Source: Micromonospora yangpuensis (GTDB lineage: Bacteria; Actinomycetota; Actinomycetes; Mycobacteriales; Micromonosporaceae). From it: 64,000 bases of DNA. The translations under genes were made by a program, and so were the position numbers. Location: contig NZ_FMIA01000002.1 of the NCBI RefSeq assembly GCF_900091615.1, positions 5,146,001 to 5,210,000 of the forward strand. Direction: 5' to 3'. The notes under the pieces are model-generated. The model did no database searches and was not told where the DNA came from. It was given only the letters and a program-made list of their open reading frames with translations. Positions 8,502 to 17,698 of this stretch are shown piece by piece; position 1 is the first letter of the stretch, and every line of letters starts with the position of its first letter.

Positions 8502-9335
8502 CTACTGGCTACAGGTGGTCGTGATGCTTGCGGGCACGGCGGCGGCCGCCACGATCATCCCGAAGGTCGTCGAGCCGCCCGGGAGCAGCGTCGCGTTGTA
8601 GGTGGCGTTGCGGACCGAGACGATGTCCCCGGTGCCCTCGGCCACCCCGCCCCAGAGCGTCTGGATCCGCTCGCCGGCGGACCACCGCCAGCCGACCCGC
8701 CAGCTGTGCAACGGCCGGTCACCGGGGTTGCGGACGGTGACCGTGGCCATGAATCCGCCGGCCCAACTGGAGTCCACGGTGATCGCCGCCGCGCACTGCA
8801 CCTGCGCCTGCCCGAGGGTCCGCGCCGGTCCCCCGATGAGGTACGGGTCCCAGGTGCCGGCCGCGTCGCTGAACCGGAACCAGTACTCGGTGTCGGGGGT
8901 CAGCCCGGTGACGGTCACCGTGCCGTAGCGCTGCGGCCCGGTGACGGCCGAGGCCACCGGGTTCTGCTTCTGCTGGGCGTCGGCCTGGCTGGCGAACAAC
9001 GTCACCCGCATCGGCGGGTCGTAGCCGCAGGGCGGGCTGAGCAGCATCGAGTACGAGATCGTCAGGCTGGTGGTGGTCGCGCCGGTCACCTGGCCGCTGA
9101 TCGGCAGGGCCGGTGGACAGGCGAACGTCGGCGTGGGCGTCGGTGCGGGCGTGCTCGCGGCGGCACCGGCCGAACCGGGCGCGCCGATCGAGCCGGATAC
9201 GCCGTTCGAGCCGGACGCGCCGATCGAGCCGGGTGCGCCGTTCGAGCCGGGTGCACCGGCCGCGCCGGCTGAGCCGGCCCAACCGGTCAGGGCCAGTGTG
9301 GCGGTGGCGAGGATCGTGCCGAACGTACGGAGCAT
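8502..9335 (-). CDS. Secreted collagen-like / FN3-like / CBM2 protein
   Basis: 277 residues. ATG at 9333-9335 with GGAGG upstream opens a signal peptide (TFGTILATATLALTGWAGSAGA). Next are about twelve Gly-X-Y triplets (GAPGSNGAPGSIG type, residues ~26-62) and a Pro-Thr linker. Then comes a fibronectin-III-like domain with GTVTVTGLTPDTEYWFRF and a C-terminal CBM2 (VQCAAAITVDSSWAGGFMATV to a final Cys). No catalytic motif is visible, so it is probably a polysaccharide-binding surface or scaffold protein. Convergent with the CBM2 dehydrogenase and divergent from an ECF sigma gene. Confidence 0.82.
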   Translation of the reverse strand: MLRTFGTILATATLALTGWAGSAGAAGAPGSNGAPGSIGASGSNGVSGSIGAPGSAGAAASTPAPTPTPTFACPPALPISGQVTGATTTSLTISYSMLLSPPCGYDPPMRVTLFASQADAQQKQNPVASAVTGPQRYGTVTVTGLTPDTEYWFRFSDAAGTWDPYLIGGPARTLGQAQVQCAAAITVDSSWAGGFMATVTVRNPGDRPLHSWRVGWRWSAGERIQTLWGGVAEGTGDIVSVRNATYNATLLPGGSTTFGMIVAAAAVPASITTTCSQ

Positions 9336-9561
9336 TCGTACCTCCTTGGTGTTGCGGGGTTGTTCGCCGCCACCCACGGGCAGCGTCGAGGGAGGTGCCC
9401 ACCCCGCGTGCCCCACCCGGCTGAGCTCGTCAGCGCTGGCTCCCGCGCGACCGAGCCACAGTCTGGCATTCGATGAACATCAATTCAACGGATCGCTCGG
9501 CCGACCGTGTTTACCTCCGGTGCGCGCCGAAGCGTCTACCGGGTGGGAGGTACACACTCAC

Positions 9562-10083
9562 ATGCCACGATCCCGGGACCTGACGCCGCCGGCGGGCTTC
9601 GCCGAGTTCGTCACGGCGCGCTCCGACGCGTTGCTGCGGTCCGCCTGGCTGCTCACCGGTGACGCCGGACGCGCCGAGGACCTGTTGCAGACGGTGCTGG
9701 CGGACGCCTGGCGGCGCTGGGGCACCATCGCCAACGCCGACCACCCGGAGGCGTACCTGCGCCGGGCCCTGTTCACCACCTACGTCTCCTGGTGGCGACG
9801 GCGTTGGCGGGCGGAGATCCCGAGTCCGCCACCGGACGAGCCCGGGTACGGCGACATGGCCGGCGACTCCGCGAACCGCGACGCCCTCCGGCGTGCCCTG
9901 GCCCGACTCAGCCGCCAGCAACGGGCGGTCGTGGTGCTGCGCTACGTCGAGGACCTGACCGTCGAGCAGACCGCCGAGCTGCTCGGGTGTTCCCTCGGCA
10001 CGGTCAAGGTGCAGGCCTCCCGCGCCCTGCGAACGCTGCGTACCGATCCGCATCTCGAGCTGTTCGCCATCTGGAGGTCTTGA
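9562..10083 (+). CDS. RNA polymerase ECF sigma factor (SigE-like subgroup)
   Basis: 173 residues with region 2 (DALLRSAWLLTGDAGRAEDLLQTV, about 20-75, including an AYLRRALF helix) and region 4 (LSRQQRAVVVLRYVEDLTVEQTAELLGCSLGTVKVQ, about 120-165) with its helix-turn-helix. The SWWRRRWR stretch is typical of the SigE/SACE-like actinobacterial subgroup. ATG at 9562 follows GGTGGGAGG. It is separated by one base from the downstream membrane gene, and the pair probably forms a sigma/anti-sigma-like unit. The regulon cannot be read from sequence. Confidence 0.93.
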   Translation: MPRSRDLTPPAGFAEFVTARSDALLRSAWLLTGDAGRAEDLLQTVLADAWRRWGTIANADHPEAYLRRALFTTYVSWWRRRWRAEIPSPPPDEPGYGDMAGDSANRDALRRALARLSRQQRAVVVLRYVEDLTVEQTAELLGCSLGTVKVQASRALRTLRTDPHLELFAIWRS

Positions 10084-10084
10084 C

Positions 10085-11239
10085 GTGACGCACGAGGACG
10101 AGGACATCGGGTACCTGTTGCGGGAGTCCGTTCCCCCGCTGCGGACGCCGCCGGACCGGGTGGGCGCGGTCGGCCGGCGGGTCCGGCGGCACCGACGTCG
10201 CCGGGTCGGCCTCGGCGCGCTCGCCGTGGCCCTGGTGGCCGGTCTCGCCTTCGGCGGGGTACGGCTCGGCACCGGTAACGAGCACTCCCCCGCGCCGCCG
10301 GCGGTGACCCCCACCGTCGACGACCAGGCCCGCTGCCCGACCGACGCGCGGGAGTTCCCGGACCCCCGCACAGCCCGGTACGGCGGGAACGGCCCGTTGG
10401 TGCCGGCGGGAGCCGTGGAGATCGTCGCCTGCGAAGTGCCCGCGACGGAAGGTGCCGAGCCGCGCGAGCCCCGGGTGCTGACCGACGGCGTCGACGAGAT
10501 CGTCCGGGTGCTCGACGCTCTGCCGCCCTGGCCGGTCCGTCCCGGTGCCGCAACGCCGGCCGGCGACCACGAACTGCGCTGCACCGCCGTGGCCCGACAC
10601 CACGAGCTGGCCTACGTCCTGCGTTACCCCGACCGCCCATCGGTGACCGTGCACACCAGCGGCAACTGCCAGACGGTGCGGCAGGGACCGTCCGGGCGGG
10701 GACTGGATCCGGCGCTGTTCGACACCTTCCTCCAGCGGTACCGGGAGCAGTTGGCCGCGCGTACCCCCGCCGTGACCATCGCCACGCCGACCTGCCCGCC
10801 GAGCCTGCCCACCGGGCGGCTCCGGCTGACCCCGACACGCACCGGCCCGCCCGACCGGATCAGGGTCAACAACCCCGGCGGCAACCCGGGACTGCCGACC
10901 AGGCTGGTGGCGGTGGCCGCCTGCCGGTACGAGGTGGGCGACACCCTCGCCCGGCTGACCGGACAGCGGCGGGAGCGGGACGACGCCGACGCCCTCCGCC
11001 CGGCGCTCAACGCCACCTTCGAACGGGATCGGGTCACCGACTGCGGCAGTTATCCCGGGTACCCGCCGCCGACCGGGCTGGACGTGCTGCTCGTCGCGGA
11101 CGCCACCGGGGCCACCGCCGAGTTCTGGCTACGGCGGGCTCCCTGCGGGGCGCTCGTGGCCGGCCGGAGCAGCGGCATCACCCCCACCGAGACCCTGCTG
11201 ACCGGCGTCGACCGGATGTTCGGACCATCTCCCCGGTGA
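10085..11239 (+). CDS. Single-pass membrane protein co-transcribed with ECF sigma factor
   Basis: 384 residues. A short acidic cytoplasmic N terminus (about 1-40) leads into RRVRRHRRRR and one membrane segment (GLGALAVALVAGLAFGGVRLG, ~42-62). The large extracytoplasmic part contains several cysteines. No HxxxCxxC zinc anti-sigma motif is present. Position and topology suggest a sigma-factor sensor or regulator; similar partners follow SigE-like sigma genes in actinobacteria. GTG start one base after the sigma stop. Function is inference from context. Confidence 0.75.
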   Translation: MTHEDEDIGYLLRESVPPLRTPPDRVGAVGRRVRRHRRRRVGLGALAVALVAGLAFGGVRLGTGNEHSPAPPAVTPTVDDQARCPTDAREFPDPRTARYGGNGPLVPAGAVEIVACEVPATEGAEPREPRVLTDGVDEIVRVLDALPPWPVRPGAATPAGDHELRCTAVARHHELAYVLRYPDRPSVTVHTSGNCQTVRQGPSGRGLDPALFDTFLQRYREQLAARTPAVTIATPTCPPSLPTGRLRLTPTRTGPPDRIRVNNPGGNPGLPTRLVAVAACRYEVGDTLARLTGQRRERDDADALRPALNATFERDRVTDCGSYPGYPPPTGLDVLLVADATGATAEFWLRRAPCGALVAGRSSGITPTETLLTGVDRMFGPSPR

Positions 11240-11329
11240 CGCCGATCCGCCACCGCACGCCGCCGGGCCGGGGCGCATGCCACGGCTGCGTACCATGCGG
11301 GCCGGGCATCCCAGCGGAGGTGGCGGTAC

Positions 11330-14104
11330 ATGGCAGGCCGGCAGGACGGGTACGCGCTCGGCGTCGACCTGGGCACCTCGAACACGGTGGCGGTGCTGCG
11401 GCACCCCGACGGGCGGACCCGTCCACTGCTGGTCGACGGCGAGCCGATCGTCGCCTCCGGCGTCTACGCCGACACCGACGGACGGCTGCACGTCGGCCGG
11501 GACGCCCGGCGGCTGGCCCAGGCCGACCCCGACGGGTACGAGCCGAACCCGAAGCGCCGCGTCGACGAGCCCACCGTCCGCCTCGGTGGCCGGGAGTACC
11601 AGCCGGCCGAGCTGCTCGCCGCGATCCTGCAGGCGGTGGCCGCCGCCGCGGTGGAGGCGACCGGTTTCCTGCCCCCGGCCGTGGTCACCTGCCCGGCGAC
11701 CTGGGACGACACCCGCCGGCAGGTACTCGCCGACGCGCTGCTGCGGGCCGGCTGGCCGTCGGCGGCCGAGCACACCATGAGCGGGCCGATCCCGCCGGGG
11801 ACCCGGCTGCTGCGCGAGCCGGTGGCGGCGGCCCGCTACTACGCCCAGGTGCTGCGCCGGCCGGTGCCGGTCGGGGCCGCCATCGCGGTCTTCGACCTCG
11901 GCGGCGGCACCCTCGACGTGACCGTGGTACGCAACCAGGGCGCCGACCCGTGGGGCGACTCGGGTTTCGCCGTCGTCGCCTCTGGCGGCGCCGACGACCT
12001 CGGCGGGCTGGACCTGGACGCGGCCCTGGTCCAGCGGGTCGGTGAGCTGGTCGTGGCGACCGACCCGGCGGTGTGGCACCGGCTGACCGACCCGCAGACC
12101 ACCACGCAGTGGCGGGACCAGCTCCACCTCTGGGAGCACGTCCGGGGTGCGAAGGAGATGCTCTCCCGGGCCACCGTCGCCCCGGTGGCCGTGCCGGGCC
12201 TGGAGGCCGCCGTCCCGCTCACCCGGGACGACCTGGAACGCCTCGCCACCCCGCTGGTACGCCGGGCGGTCGCCGTGACCCGGGAGGTGATCGAGGCGGC
12301 CGGACTCGCCCCGGCGGAGCTGGCCGGGCTCTTCCTGGTCGGCGGCTCGTCGCGGGTGCCGCTGGTCGCCCGGTTGCTGCACGCCGAGCTGGGCGTCGCA
12401 CCGACCGTGCTGGAGCAGCCGGAGCTGCCGGTCGCCGAGGGGGCGCTGACCGACCTGCCCGTCCCGGGTCGCGGGACCCTGCCGGCGGCGACGACCCCGG
12501 CCCAGCCTGTCCCCGCCGGCCAGCCGGCCCAGGTCGTCCCCGTCGGCCAGCCGGCCCAGGCTGTCCCCGCCGGCCAGCCCAGTCATGCCGGCCCGCCGGC
12601 CCAGGTCGTCCCCGCCGGCCCGGCCGTCACCAGGGCCTGGCCGGAGCCGTCCGCGGCGGCCGGGGCCGGTCCGCCGCCACCTACCGCGTTCGGGCCGTAC
12701 CCACCGAACGGACCGGCCCCGGGCGGACCCGGCGGGTCATCGGCCGGGCGGGGGCGGCGCGGGTGGTGGATCACCCTCGGGGCCGTCGCCGCGCTCGCCG
12801 GGGTGGTCGGCGCGGCGGTGCTCTACCTGACCCGTGACCGCTACCCCGACCTGGAGTTCCATCCACTGACCGAGGCCGGCCGGATCGCCGCCGGCCCGGA
12901 CCGGCCGACGGACATGTTCACCGCCGTCCGCCGGGACCGGGCGTACCTGGCCCACCCGCTTGCCGACAACCGGCTCCGGGTGGTCGCCGTCGACACCGGC
13001 ACCGGTGACGAACTCTGGCGGCGGGAGACCACGACCGCCGCCGAGCGGTGGGCGGGGATCGTCGCGGGGCCGGAGGTGGTCGCGGTCCTCGCCGACGCCG
13101 CCGGGGACGCCACCGAACGCGACCTGGTGCTGCTCGACGACGAATCCGGCGAGCAGCGCTGGCGGCAGTCGGTACGCGGTGACGACGAGGTGTTCCTCAG
13201 CGAGGACACGGTGGTGCTGGTCGACCGGACCGCCGAACGGCTGCGCGGGCTCCGGGTGGCCGACGGGCGGGAGGTCTGGTCCCACCCGTTCCCCCGGGAC
13301 ACCTCCGACAACGCCCGGACCAGCGTCTACCCGGTCACCTCGGCCGGGGCGGTAAACGGACCGGCGTACCCCGACGGGCAGCCCCGCGACCTCTGGCACG
13401 GCAACGCCCGGCGGCTCGTGCAGGTGGGCGCGGACCGGTCGGTCCGGCTGGTCGACATGGTCGACGGCACGATCGTCGACAGCCGGGCCAACGTCGCCGA
13501 CCACGACGACCTGGTGGTCGCCCACGAGGACCGGTTGTACGTCGCCAACGACGACAGCGGATACCGGCTGGTCTCGTACGACCTGACGAAGCTGGGTGAG
13601 CCGACCGTCCTCTACACCGCAGACGGCAACCGCCGACCGGAGGCCCTGGTCGCCTGCGGTGGGCAGCGGGCCTGCCTGCTGGAGGTGCCGGACTTCACCT
13701 CGGCCGGCACGGAGGTGGTGTCCGCCGAGGCCGGCGAGGAGACCCGGCGCTGGGCGGCACCGGAGGCCACCGGCCTGGTCGCCGTCGGCGAACACCTGCT
13801 CGCCTCGCGTACCTCACCGGAACCGGCGGTGACCCTCTTCGATCCGCGGGGACGGCCGGTGCTGGCCGACCGCGACGGGGTGGCGGTCCGCCTGGACGCG
13901 GGCAACCTGCTGGTCTTCGCCACGACGCTGACCTCCTCGGCCACCGACCGCAGCGTCGCCGGGGTGTGGGCCGAGTCCGGCCAGGTGACCGAGCTGGGCC
14001 AGCTCAAGGGGGTACGCGGCGACTCGTGCTCGTGGCACACCACGGTCATCGCCTGCGGTGCGGACCAGGGCTTCGTGCTGCACCGGTTCGCCGGGGACGG
14101 CTGA
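11330..14104 (+). CDS. Hsp70-type ATPase domain fused to membrane helix and PQQ-like beta-propeller
   Basis: 924 residues. Residues ~9-380 are an Hsp70/actin-fold nucleotide-binding domain: phosphate-1 GVDLGTSNTVAVL (~10-22), phosphate-2 VFDLGGGTLDVTVV (~186-199) and adenosine motif FLVGGSSRVPLV (~334-345). No Hsp70 substrate-binding domain follows. Instead comes a Pro/Ala/Gln-rich repeat linker (~385-475, PAGQPAQVVP units), one membrane helix (WITLGAVAALAGVVGAAVLYL, ~478-500) and an extracytoplasmic propeller (DTGTGDELWRRE, DDESGEQRWRQS, VADGREVWSHP blades). The architecture suggests an ATP-dependent cytoplasmic switch coupled to an outside sensor or binder. It is not a normal DnaK. Confidence 0.85.
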   Translation: MAGRQDGYALGVDLGTSNTVAVLRHPDGRTRPLLVDGEPIVASGVYADTDGRLHVGRDARRLAQADPDGYEPNPKRRVDEPTVRLGGREYQPAELLAAILQAVAAAAVEATGFLPPAVVTCPATWDDTRRQVLADALLRAGWPSAAEHTMSGPIPPGTRLLREPVAAARYYAQVLRRPVPVGAAIAVFDLGGGTLDVTVVRNQGADPWGDSGFAVVASGGADDLGGLDLDAALVQRVGELVVATDPAVWHRLTDPQTTTQWRDQLHLWEHVRGAKEMLSRATVAPVAVPGLEAAVPLTRDDLERLATPLVRRAVAVTREVIEAAGLAPAELAGLFLVGGSSRVPLVARLLHAELGVAPTVLEQPELPVAEGALTDLPVPGRGTLPAATTPAQPVPAGQPAQVVPVGQPAQAVPAGQPSHAGPPAQVVPAGPAVTRAWPEPSAAAGAGPPPPTAFGPYPPNGPAPGGPGGSSAGRGRRGWWITLGAVAALAGVVGAAVLYLTRDRYPDLEFHPLTEAGRIAAGPDRPTDMFTAVRRDRAYLAHPLADNRLRVVAVDTGTGDELWRRETTTAAERWAGIVAGPEVVAVLADAAGDATERDLVLLDDESGEQRWRQSVRGDDEVFLSEDTVVLVDRTAERLRGLRVADGREVWSHPFPRDTSDNARTSVYPVTSAGAVNGPAYPDGQPRDLWHGNARRLVQVGADRSVRLVDMVDGTIVDSRANVADHDDLVVAHEDRLYVANDDSGYRLVSYDLTKLGEPTVLYTADGNRRPEALVACGGQRACLLEVPDFTSAGTEVVSAEAGEETRRWAAPEATGLVAVGEHLLASRTSPEPAVTLFDPRGRPVLADRDGVAVRLDAGNLLVFATTLTSSATDRSVAGVWAESGQVTELGQLKGVRGDSCSWHTTVIACGADQGFVLHRFAGDG

Positions 14105-14316
14105 ACGGCGTACGGGCACCACCCGACCGGTACGGATGAACGGCGGTCGGCCGGGTATGCAGCCGCCGATCTGACGGGGGACGACCATGGTCGCGGCGGT
14201 CCGCGACCGGAACGCGCGGGCGGGCGGCGACGAGCCGACCCGCCCACGCGCTCTCCGACACCCGCCGCTGGTCCCGGATTGTCGGCCCGGGTTGTCGGCC
14301 CGGCTCGCCGCCGGCC

Positions 14317-14444
14317 CGGATACGTTCGGCGCGGCGCCGCGCCGGCCGGATACGTTCGGCGCGTCGCCGGCCGGATGCGTTCGGCGCGTCGCCGGCCGGA
14401 TGCGTTCGGCGCGTCGCCGGCCGGATGCGTTCGGCCCGGCCCGG
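14317..14444. repeat. 25-bp tandem repeat array downstream of the Hsp70-like gene
   Basis: At least three exact-phase 25-bp units from 14347 carry CGTCGCCGGCCGGATGCGTT, preceded by a degenerate 30-bp unit. They end against the stop codon of the next gene. The whole 14105-14444 gap (340 bp) holds no supported gene. Confidence 0.85.
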
Positions 14445-15086
14445 TCAGGTGCCGGTGATCCAGTTCCAGGCCGAGATGACCCACTCGGTCTGTTGCAGGT
14501 AGGCGACGCCCAGCCCGACGAGGAAGACCGTGGTGGCCGCGTGTGCTCCCCGGGCGCTGCGCCGGATCCGACCCAGCTGCCGCTCCAGGATCACCCGGCC
14601 CAGCAACCGGGAGAGCGCGAAGAGGCCGACCGCCACCAGCAGGCTCAGCAGGAAGGTGAGCAGCGGGCCGACCAGGTCACCGCCGCCGGAGATCGCCCAG
14701 ATGCCCCAGCAGACGAAGGCGAAGAGCACGCCGGCGGCACTCCACTCGGCCCCCACCCGCAGCTGCTCCAGGTGCCAGCTCAGCGGCCGACGCGGTTGCC
14801 CGCCCCCACCGCCCGGCCAGCCAGTCCCGGTCGGTTCGTGCTCAACCGTGGGAAACGATTCGGTACGGGGAGCGCGCGGCCGACCGACCGAGGCCACACC
14901 CCGGCGGAACGCCTCACCCGGCGACGGCGGGCCGGAGTCCTGGGGCGGCATGCCGGCCCCGTGTGGTGGCATCCCGGCGCCGTGGGGCGGTGGTGCCCCC
15001 GGTCCCCGCTGCGGTGGCACCCCGACGCCTGGCTGCGGTGCCACCTCGACGGTCCGCTCGGCCCACGGCTGTGTCTGGTCTGCCAT
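14445..15086 (-). CDS. Pro/Gly-rich membrane protein of unknown function
   Basis: 213 residues. The first ~105 are disordered and Pro/Gly-rich, with MPPHGAGMPP-type repeats. The rest carries three hydrophobic segments: WSAAGVLFAFVCWGIWAIS, VGPLLTFLLSLLVAVGLFAL and ATTVFLVGLGVAYLQ. The ATG at 15084-15086 is chosen because GGGAGGATTGAA precedes it; the longer frame has no such site. I do not recognise the family. The 25-bp repeat array lies directly after its stop. Confidence 0.75.
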   Translation of the reverse strand: MADQTQPWAERTVEVAPQPGVGVPPQRGPGAPPPHGAGMPPHGAGMPPQDSGPPSPGEAFRRGVASVGRPRAPRTESFPTVEHEPTGTGWPGGGGGQPRRPLSWHLEQLRVGAEWSAAGVLFAFVCWGIWAISGGGDLVGPLLTFLLSLLVAVGLFALSRLLGRVILERQLGRIRRSARGAHAATTVFLVGLGVAYLQQTEWVISAWNWITGT

Positions 15087-15222
15087 TTCAATCCTCCCCA
15101 TGACCGACGCCGGCAACGGCCGCCGTCACTTTGAGGGTAGCCAGCCGGCACATCCGCCGGAGACCGCCCACCCCCGCCGGCCCGGGCCCACGCGAGGGGC
15201 CTGCGGACGGTACGGTCGACTG

Positions 15223-15744
15223 ATGGGTGATGCGGAGCGACGCCGACGCAGGCAGCGGCACCACTCGGACACCGAGAGAACGGCCGGATCGACCGGCTCC
15301 GCCCCGTCAGACGCTGGCTCAGCCGATCCAGGCGTGGGCTCTGCCACGTCCGCCGCAACGTCGGTCACCTTCGACACCACCTCGGCCACGCCACGGGCCA
15401 CCTCGGCCACGCCACGCGCCGGTACTGCCACCGCCGGCACGTCCGGCAGGTCCGGCGGGGTGGGTGGTCAGGGCCGGCCGGGCGGGCGGCACCCGACGAC
15501 CTCGGGGTCGCCCGACGGCGCCGATCCGCCCCGGCCCCGGCGCGGCACCGAGGAGCGCGACGGTGACCGGGGGTTGCGGGGCCTGGTCGGGTCGGGCTCC
15601 TCGCAGGTCGGGCTGGGCGCCGCCCTGCGGGCCAGGGACGCGGCCCGGCCGACCGACGAGGACCTGGCCCGCGCCGAGGAGCGGGTGGTCGTGGTGCGCC
15701 GCAACTGGACGCCCCGCGAGGACCTGCCCCGCTCCCCGCGTTGA
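15223..15744 (+). CDS. Conserved low-complexity protein with ordered C-terminal segment
   Basis: 173 residues. The N-terminal ~110 are Thr/Ser/Ala/Gly-rich and probably disordered. The final ~60 (RGLVGSGSSQVGLGAALRARDAARPTDEDL, VVVVRRNWTPREDLPR) look conserved and amphipathic. ATG at 15223. No enzymatic or DNA-binding motif can be seen. Convergent with rpiB, whose stop is 10 bp away. The C-terminal block supports a real gene despite the low-complexity start. Confidence 0.65.
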   Translation: MGDAERRRRRQRHHSDTERTAGSTGSAPSDAGSADPGVGSATSAATSVTFDTTSATPRATSATPRAGTATAGTSGRSGGVGGQGRPGGRHPTTSGSPDGADPPRPRRGTEERDGDRGLRGLVGSGSSQVGLGAALRARDAARPTDEDLARAEERVVVVRRNWTPREDLPRSPR

Positions 15745-15754
15745 TCCAGGCCGG

Positions 15755-16222
15755 TCAGGGCAGGTCGGGCAGCTTACGGCTCTGCTCGTACTCGGCGACC
15801 TGGGCGATCCGCCGGGCGTGCCGGTCGTTGCCGGAGAACGGCGTGCCGAGGAAGGCCTCCACGAGCGCGGTGGCCTCGTCCAGCGTGTGCTGCCGGGCCC
15901 CGACGGCCACGATGTTGGCGTCGTTGTGCTGCCGGGACAGCTGCGCGGTCTCGACATTCCAGGCCAGTGCCGCCCGTACCCCGGGGACCTTGTTCGCGGC
16001 GATCTGCTCGCCGTTGCCCGAGCCGCCGATGACCACGCCCAGGCTTCCCTGGTCGGCCACCACCCGGTCGCCGGTGTGCAGGCAGAAGGCCGGGTAGTCG
16101 TCGTCGGGGTCGAAGGCGTGCGGGCCGACGTCGACCACGTCGTAGCCCTGCGTGGCCAGGTGATTGGCCAGGTGCACCTTCAACTCGAAACCGGCGTGGT
16201 CGGATCCCAGATAGACGCGCAT
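15755..16222 (-). CDS. rpiB: Ribose-5-phosphate isomerase B
   Basis: 155 residues, the normal size for RpiB/LacAB proteins, which interconvert ribose-5-phosphate and ribulose-5-phosphate in the pentose phosphate pathway. Motifs: GSDHAGFELK at the N terminus, GVVIGGSGNGEQIAANK in the active-site loop, and AWNVETAQLSRQHNDANIVAVGAR. In the actinobacterial subtype the catalytic acid is a Glu in GNGEQ rather than the Cys of E. coli RpiB, as here. The ATG at 16220-16222 begins MRVYLGSDHAG; the longer frame upstream is low complexity. Confidence 0.95.
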   Translation of the reverse strand: MRVYLGSDHAGFELKVHLANHLATQGYDVVDVGPHAFDPDDDYPAFCLHTGDRVVADQGSLGVVIGGSGNGEQIAANKVPGVRAALAWNVETAQLSRQHNDANIVAVGARQHTLDEATALVEAFLGTPFSGNDRHARRIAQVAEYEQSRKLPDLP

Positions 16223-16440
16223 ACCGGAAAGTCTGTCAGGCCCGGAAACCCTGACGGCGCGCGGGCGGCACCCCGGCCCCGCCGAACCGGCCGGACCGGC
16301 CGGACCGGCCGAACGACCCTCACCGGGCCGCCCGTCACAGGGCCGCCGGGCGTCCACCGTGGTCCCCCTGGACAGGGCCCGCACAGTCACGGGCCGGGCC
16401 GCCCGCTGGGGCAGCCCGGCCCGGTCCGTCGGGTCGGCGG

Positions 16441-17640
16441 TCAGCTGGGCAGTTCGGCGACGACCAGGCCGCCCCGGGCCTTCGGGGTGAACCAGGTGCT
16501 CTTGCGCGGCATCTTCTCCCGGGCGAGGTTGACCGCCACGAAGTCGTCCACGGTCACCGGCGCGATCAGGATCGCCAGCTCGGCGCGGCCGGCCGCCACC
16601 TCGCCGGTGAGCCAGGCCGCCGGGTAGTCCCCGCCGACGTAGGTGATCCGCTTGTCACCCGGGTCGAGGCCGAGCGCGTCGCGCAGCAGCAACCGCTCGA
16701 CCAGGGCGTGGTCCAGGTTCTCCAACTGGCCACCGGCGGTGTGCGGCAGGCTCACCGCGTACCCCTGGTCGGGAAGCTGGAGGTGCACGGTGCCGCCGGT
16801 CGCCGGAACCTCGACCGGGCCGGTGATCGGGGTGACCGTGGCGCCGGCGGCGCGCAACCGGTCGAGCAGCTCGGCCGGGGTGGCGGTCAGCTCGCTGACC
16901 AGCCGGTTGTACGGCTGGATGGCGACCGAGTCGGGGGTGGTCACCACGGCCAGGAAGCGGGGCAGGCCGCCGGTCTGCGCGGCCAGGCTGCGGTGGTTGC
17001 CGTCGGCGACCACCAGTTCGCCGCCGCCGGCGAGCGCGGCCAGCTCGTCCTGCTGCGGGCCGGGGCCCAGCAGCCAGATGGCGTGGGTACGCCCGGACTG
17101 GTCGGTGTCGGTCGCGGCGGGTACGCCGGCCGTCTCGGTCGCCGCCGCGAGCGCACGGTGCAGCTCGTCACCCCGGCCGGTCTGCAGCAGCAGTACCGGC
17201 GAGAGCAGGTGACCCAGCGCCTCGGCCAGTGCCACCCGCTCACGCACCTTGGCGATGAAGACGTCCTCGTTGCGGATGACCAGGCCGGGCTCGTCGGCGC
17301 TGGTGGAGATCTGGTCGGTGTCGACCATGGCGAACAGCCCGTAGGCCGGGGCCTCCCCCGGCGCGCTGATCCGGTACAACACGAGGACCTGCTCGGCCGG
17401 GGTGTAGCTGCCGTCGGCCTTCGCCTCGGCCAGCCGGGACACCGCGGCCGGCAGCGCGTCGAGGAACGACGTACCCAGGCTCTCCGGGGCCCGGTGCGGC
17501 ATCTCGATGCCGAGGGCACTGTGCGGGTTCGTCTCGATGATCGCGGTGATCTCCGCGTCGTCGGCGAACTCGTCGTAGTTCTGCGCGCCGGTGCCGCCAG
17601 TGGTGATCCAGGCCCGGGCGATCGGATGCACGACCGTCAT
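16441..17640 (-). CDS. DUF1015 family protein
   Basis: 399 residues from ATG at 17638-17640 (a GTG two codons earlier is an alternative). Full-length match to the DUF1015 family: YRISAPGEAPAYGLFAMVD, a central VADGNHRSLAA segment with a conserved DGNHR, and ITYVGGDYPAAWL. The biochemical role of the family is not established. Monocistronic on the minus strand; a palindromic repeat separates it from the reductase gene upstream. Confidence 0.88.
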   Translation of the reverse strand: MTVVHPIARAWITTGGTGAQNYDEFADDAEITAIIETNPHSALGIEMPHRAPESLGTSFLDALPAAVSRLAEAKADGSYTPAEQVLVLYRISAPGEAPAYGLFAMVDTDQISTSADEPGLVIRNEDVFIAKVRERVALAEALGHLLSPVLLLQTGRGDELHRALAAATETAGVPAATDTDQSGRTHAIWLLGPGPQQDELAALAGGGELVVADGNHRSLAAQTGGLPRFLAVVTTPDSVAIQPYNRLVSELTATPAELLDRLRAAGATVTPITGPVEVPATGGTVHLQLPDQGYAVSLPHTAGGQLENLDHALVERLLLRDALGLDPGDKRITYVGGDYPAAWLTGEVAAGRAELAILIAPVTVDDFVAVNLAREKMPRKSTWFTPKARGGLVVAELPS

Positions 17641-17698
17641 GTCCACCCACGCTACCGGCGACGGATCTCCCCCGGACGCGCACCCCAGCTGAACCCCG

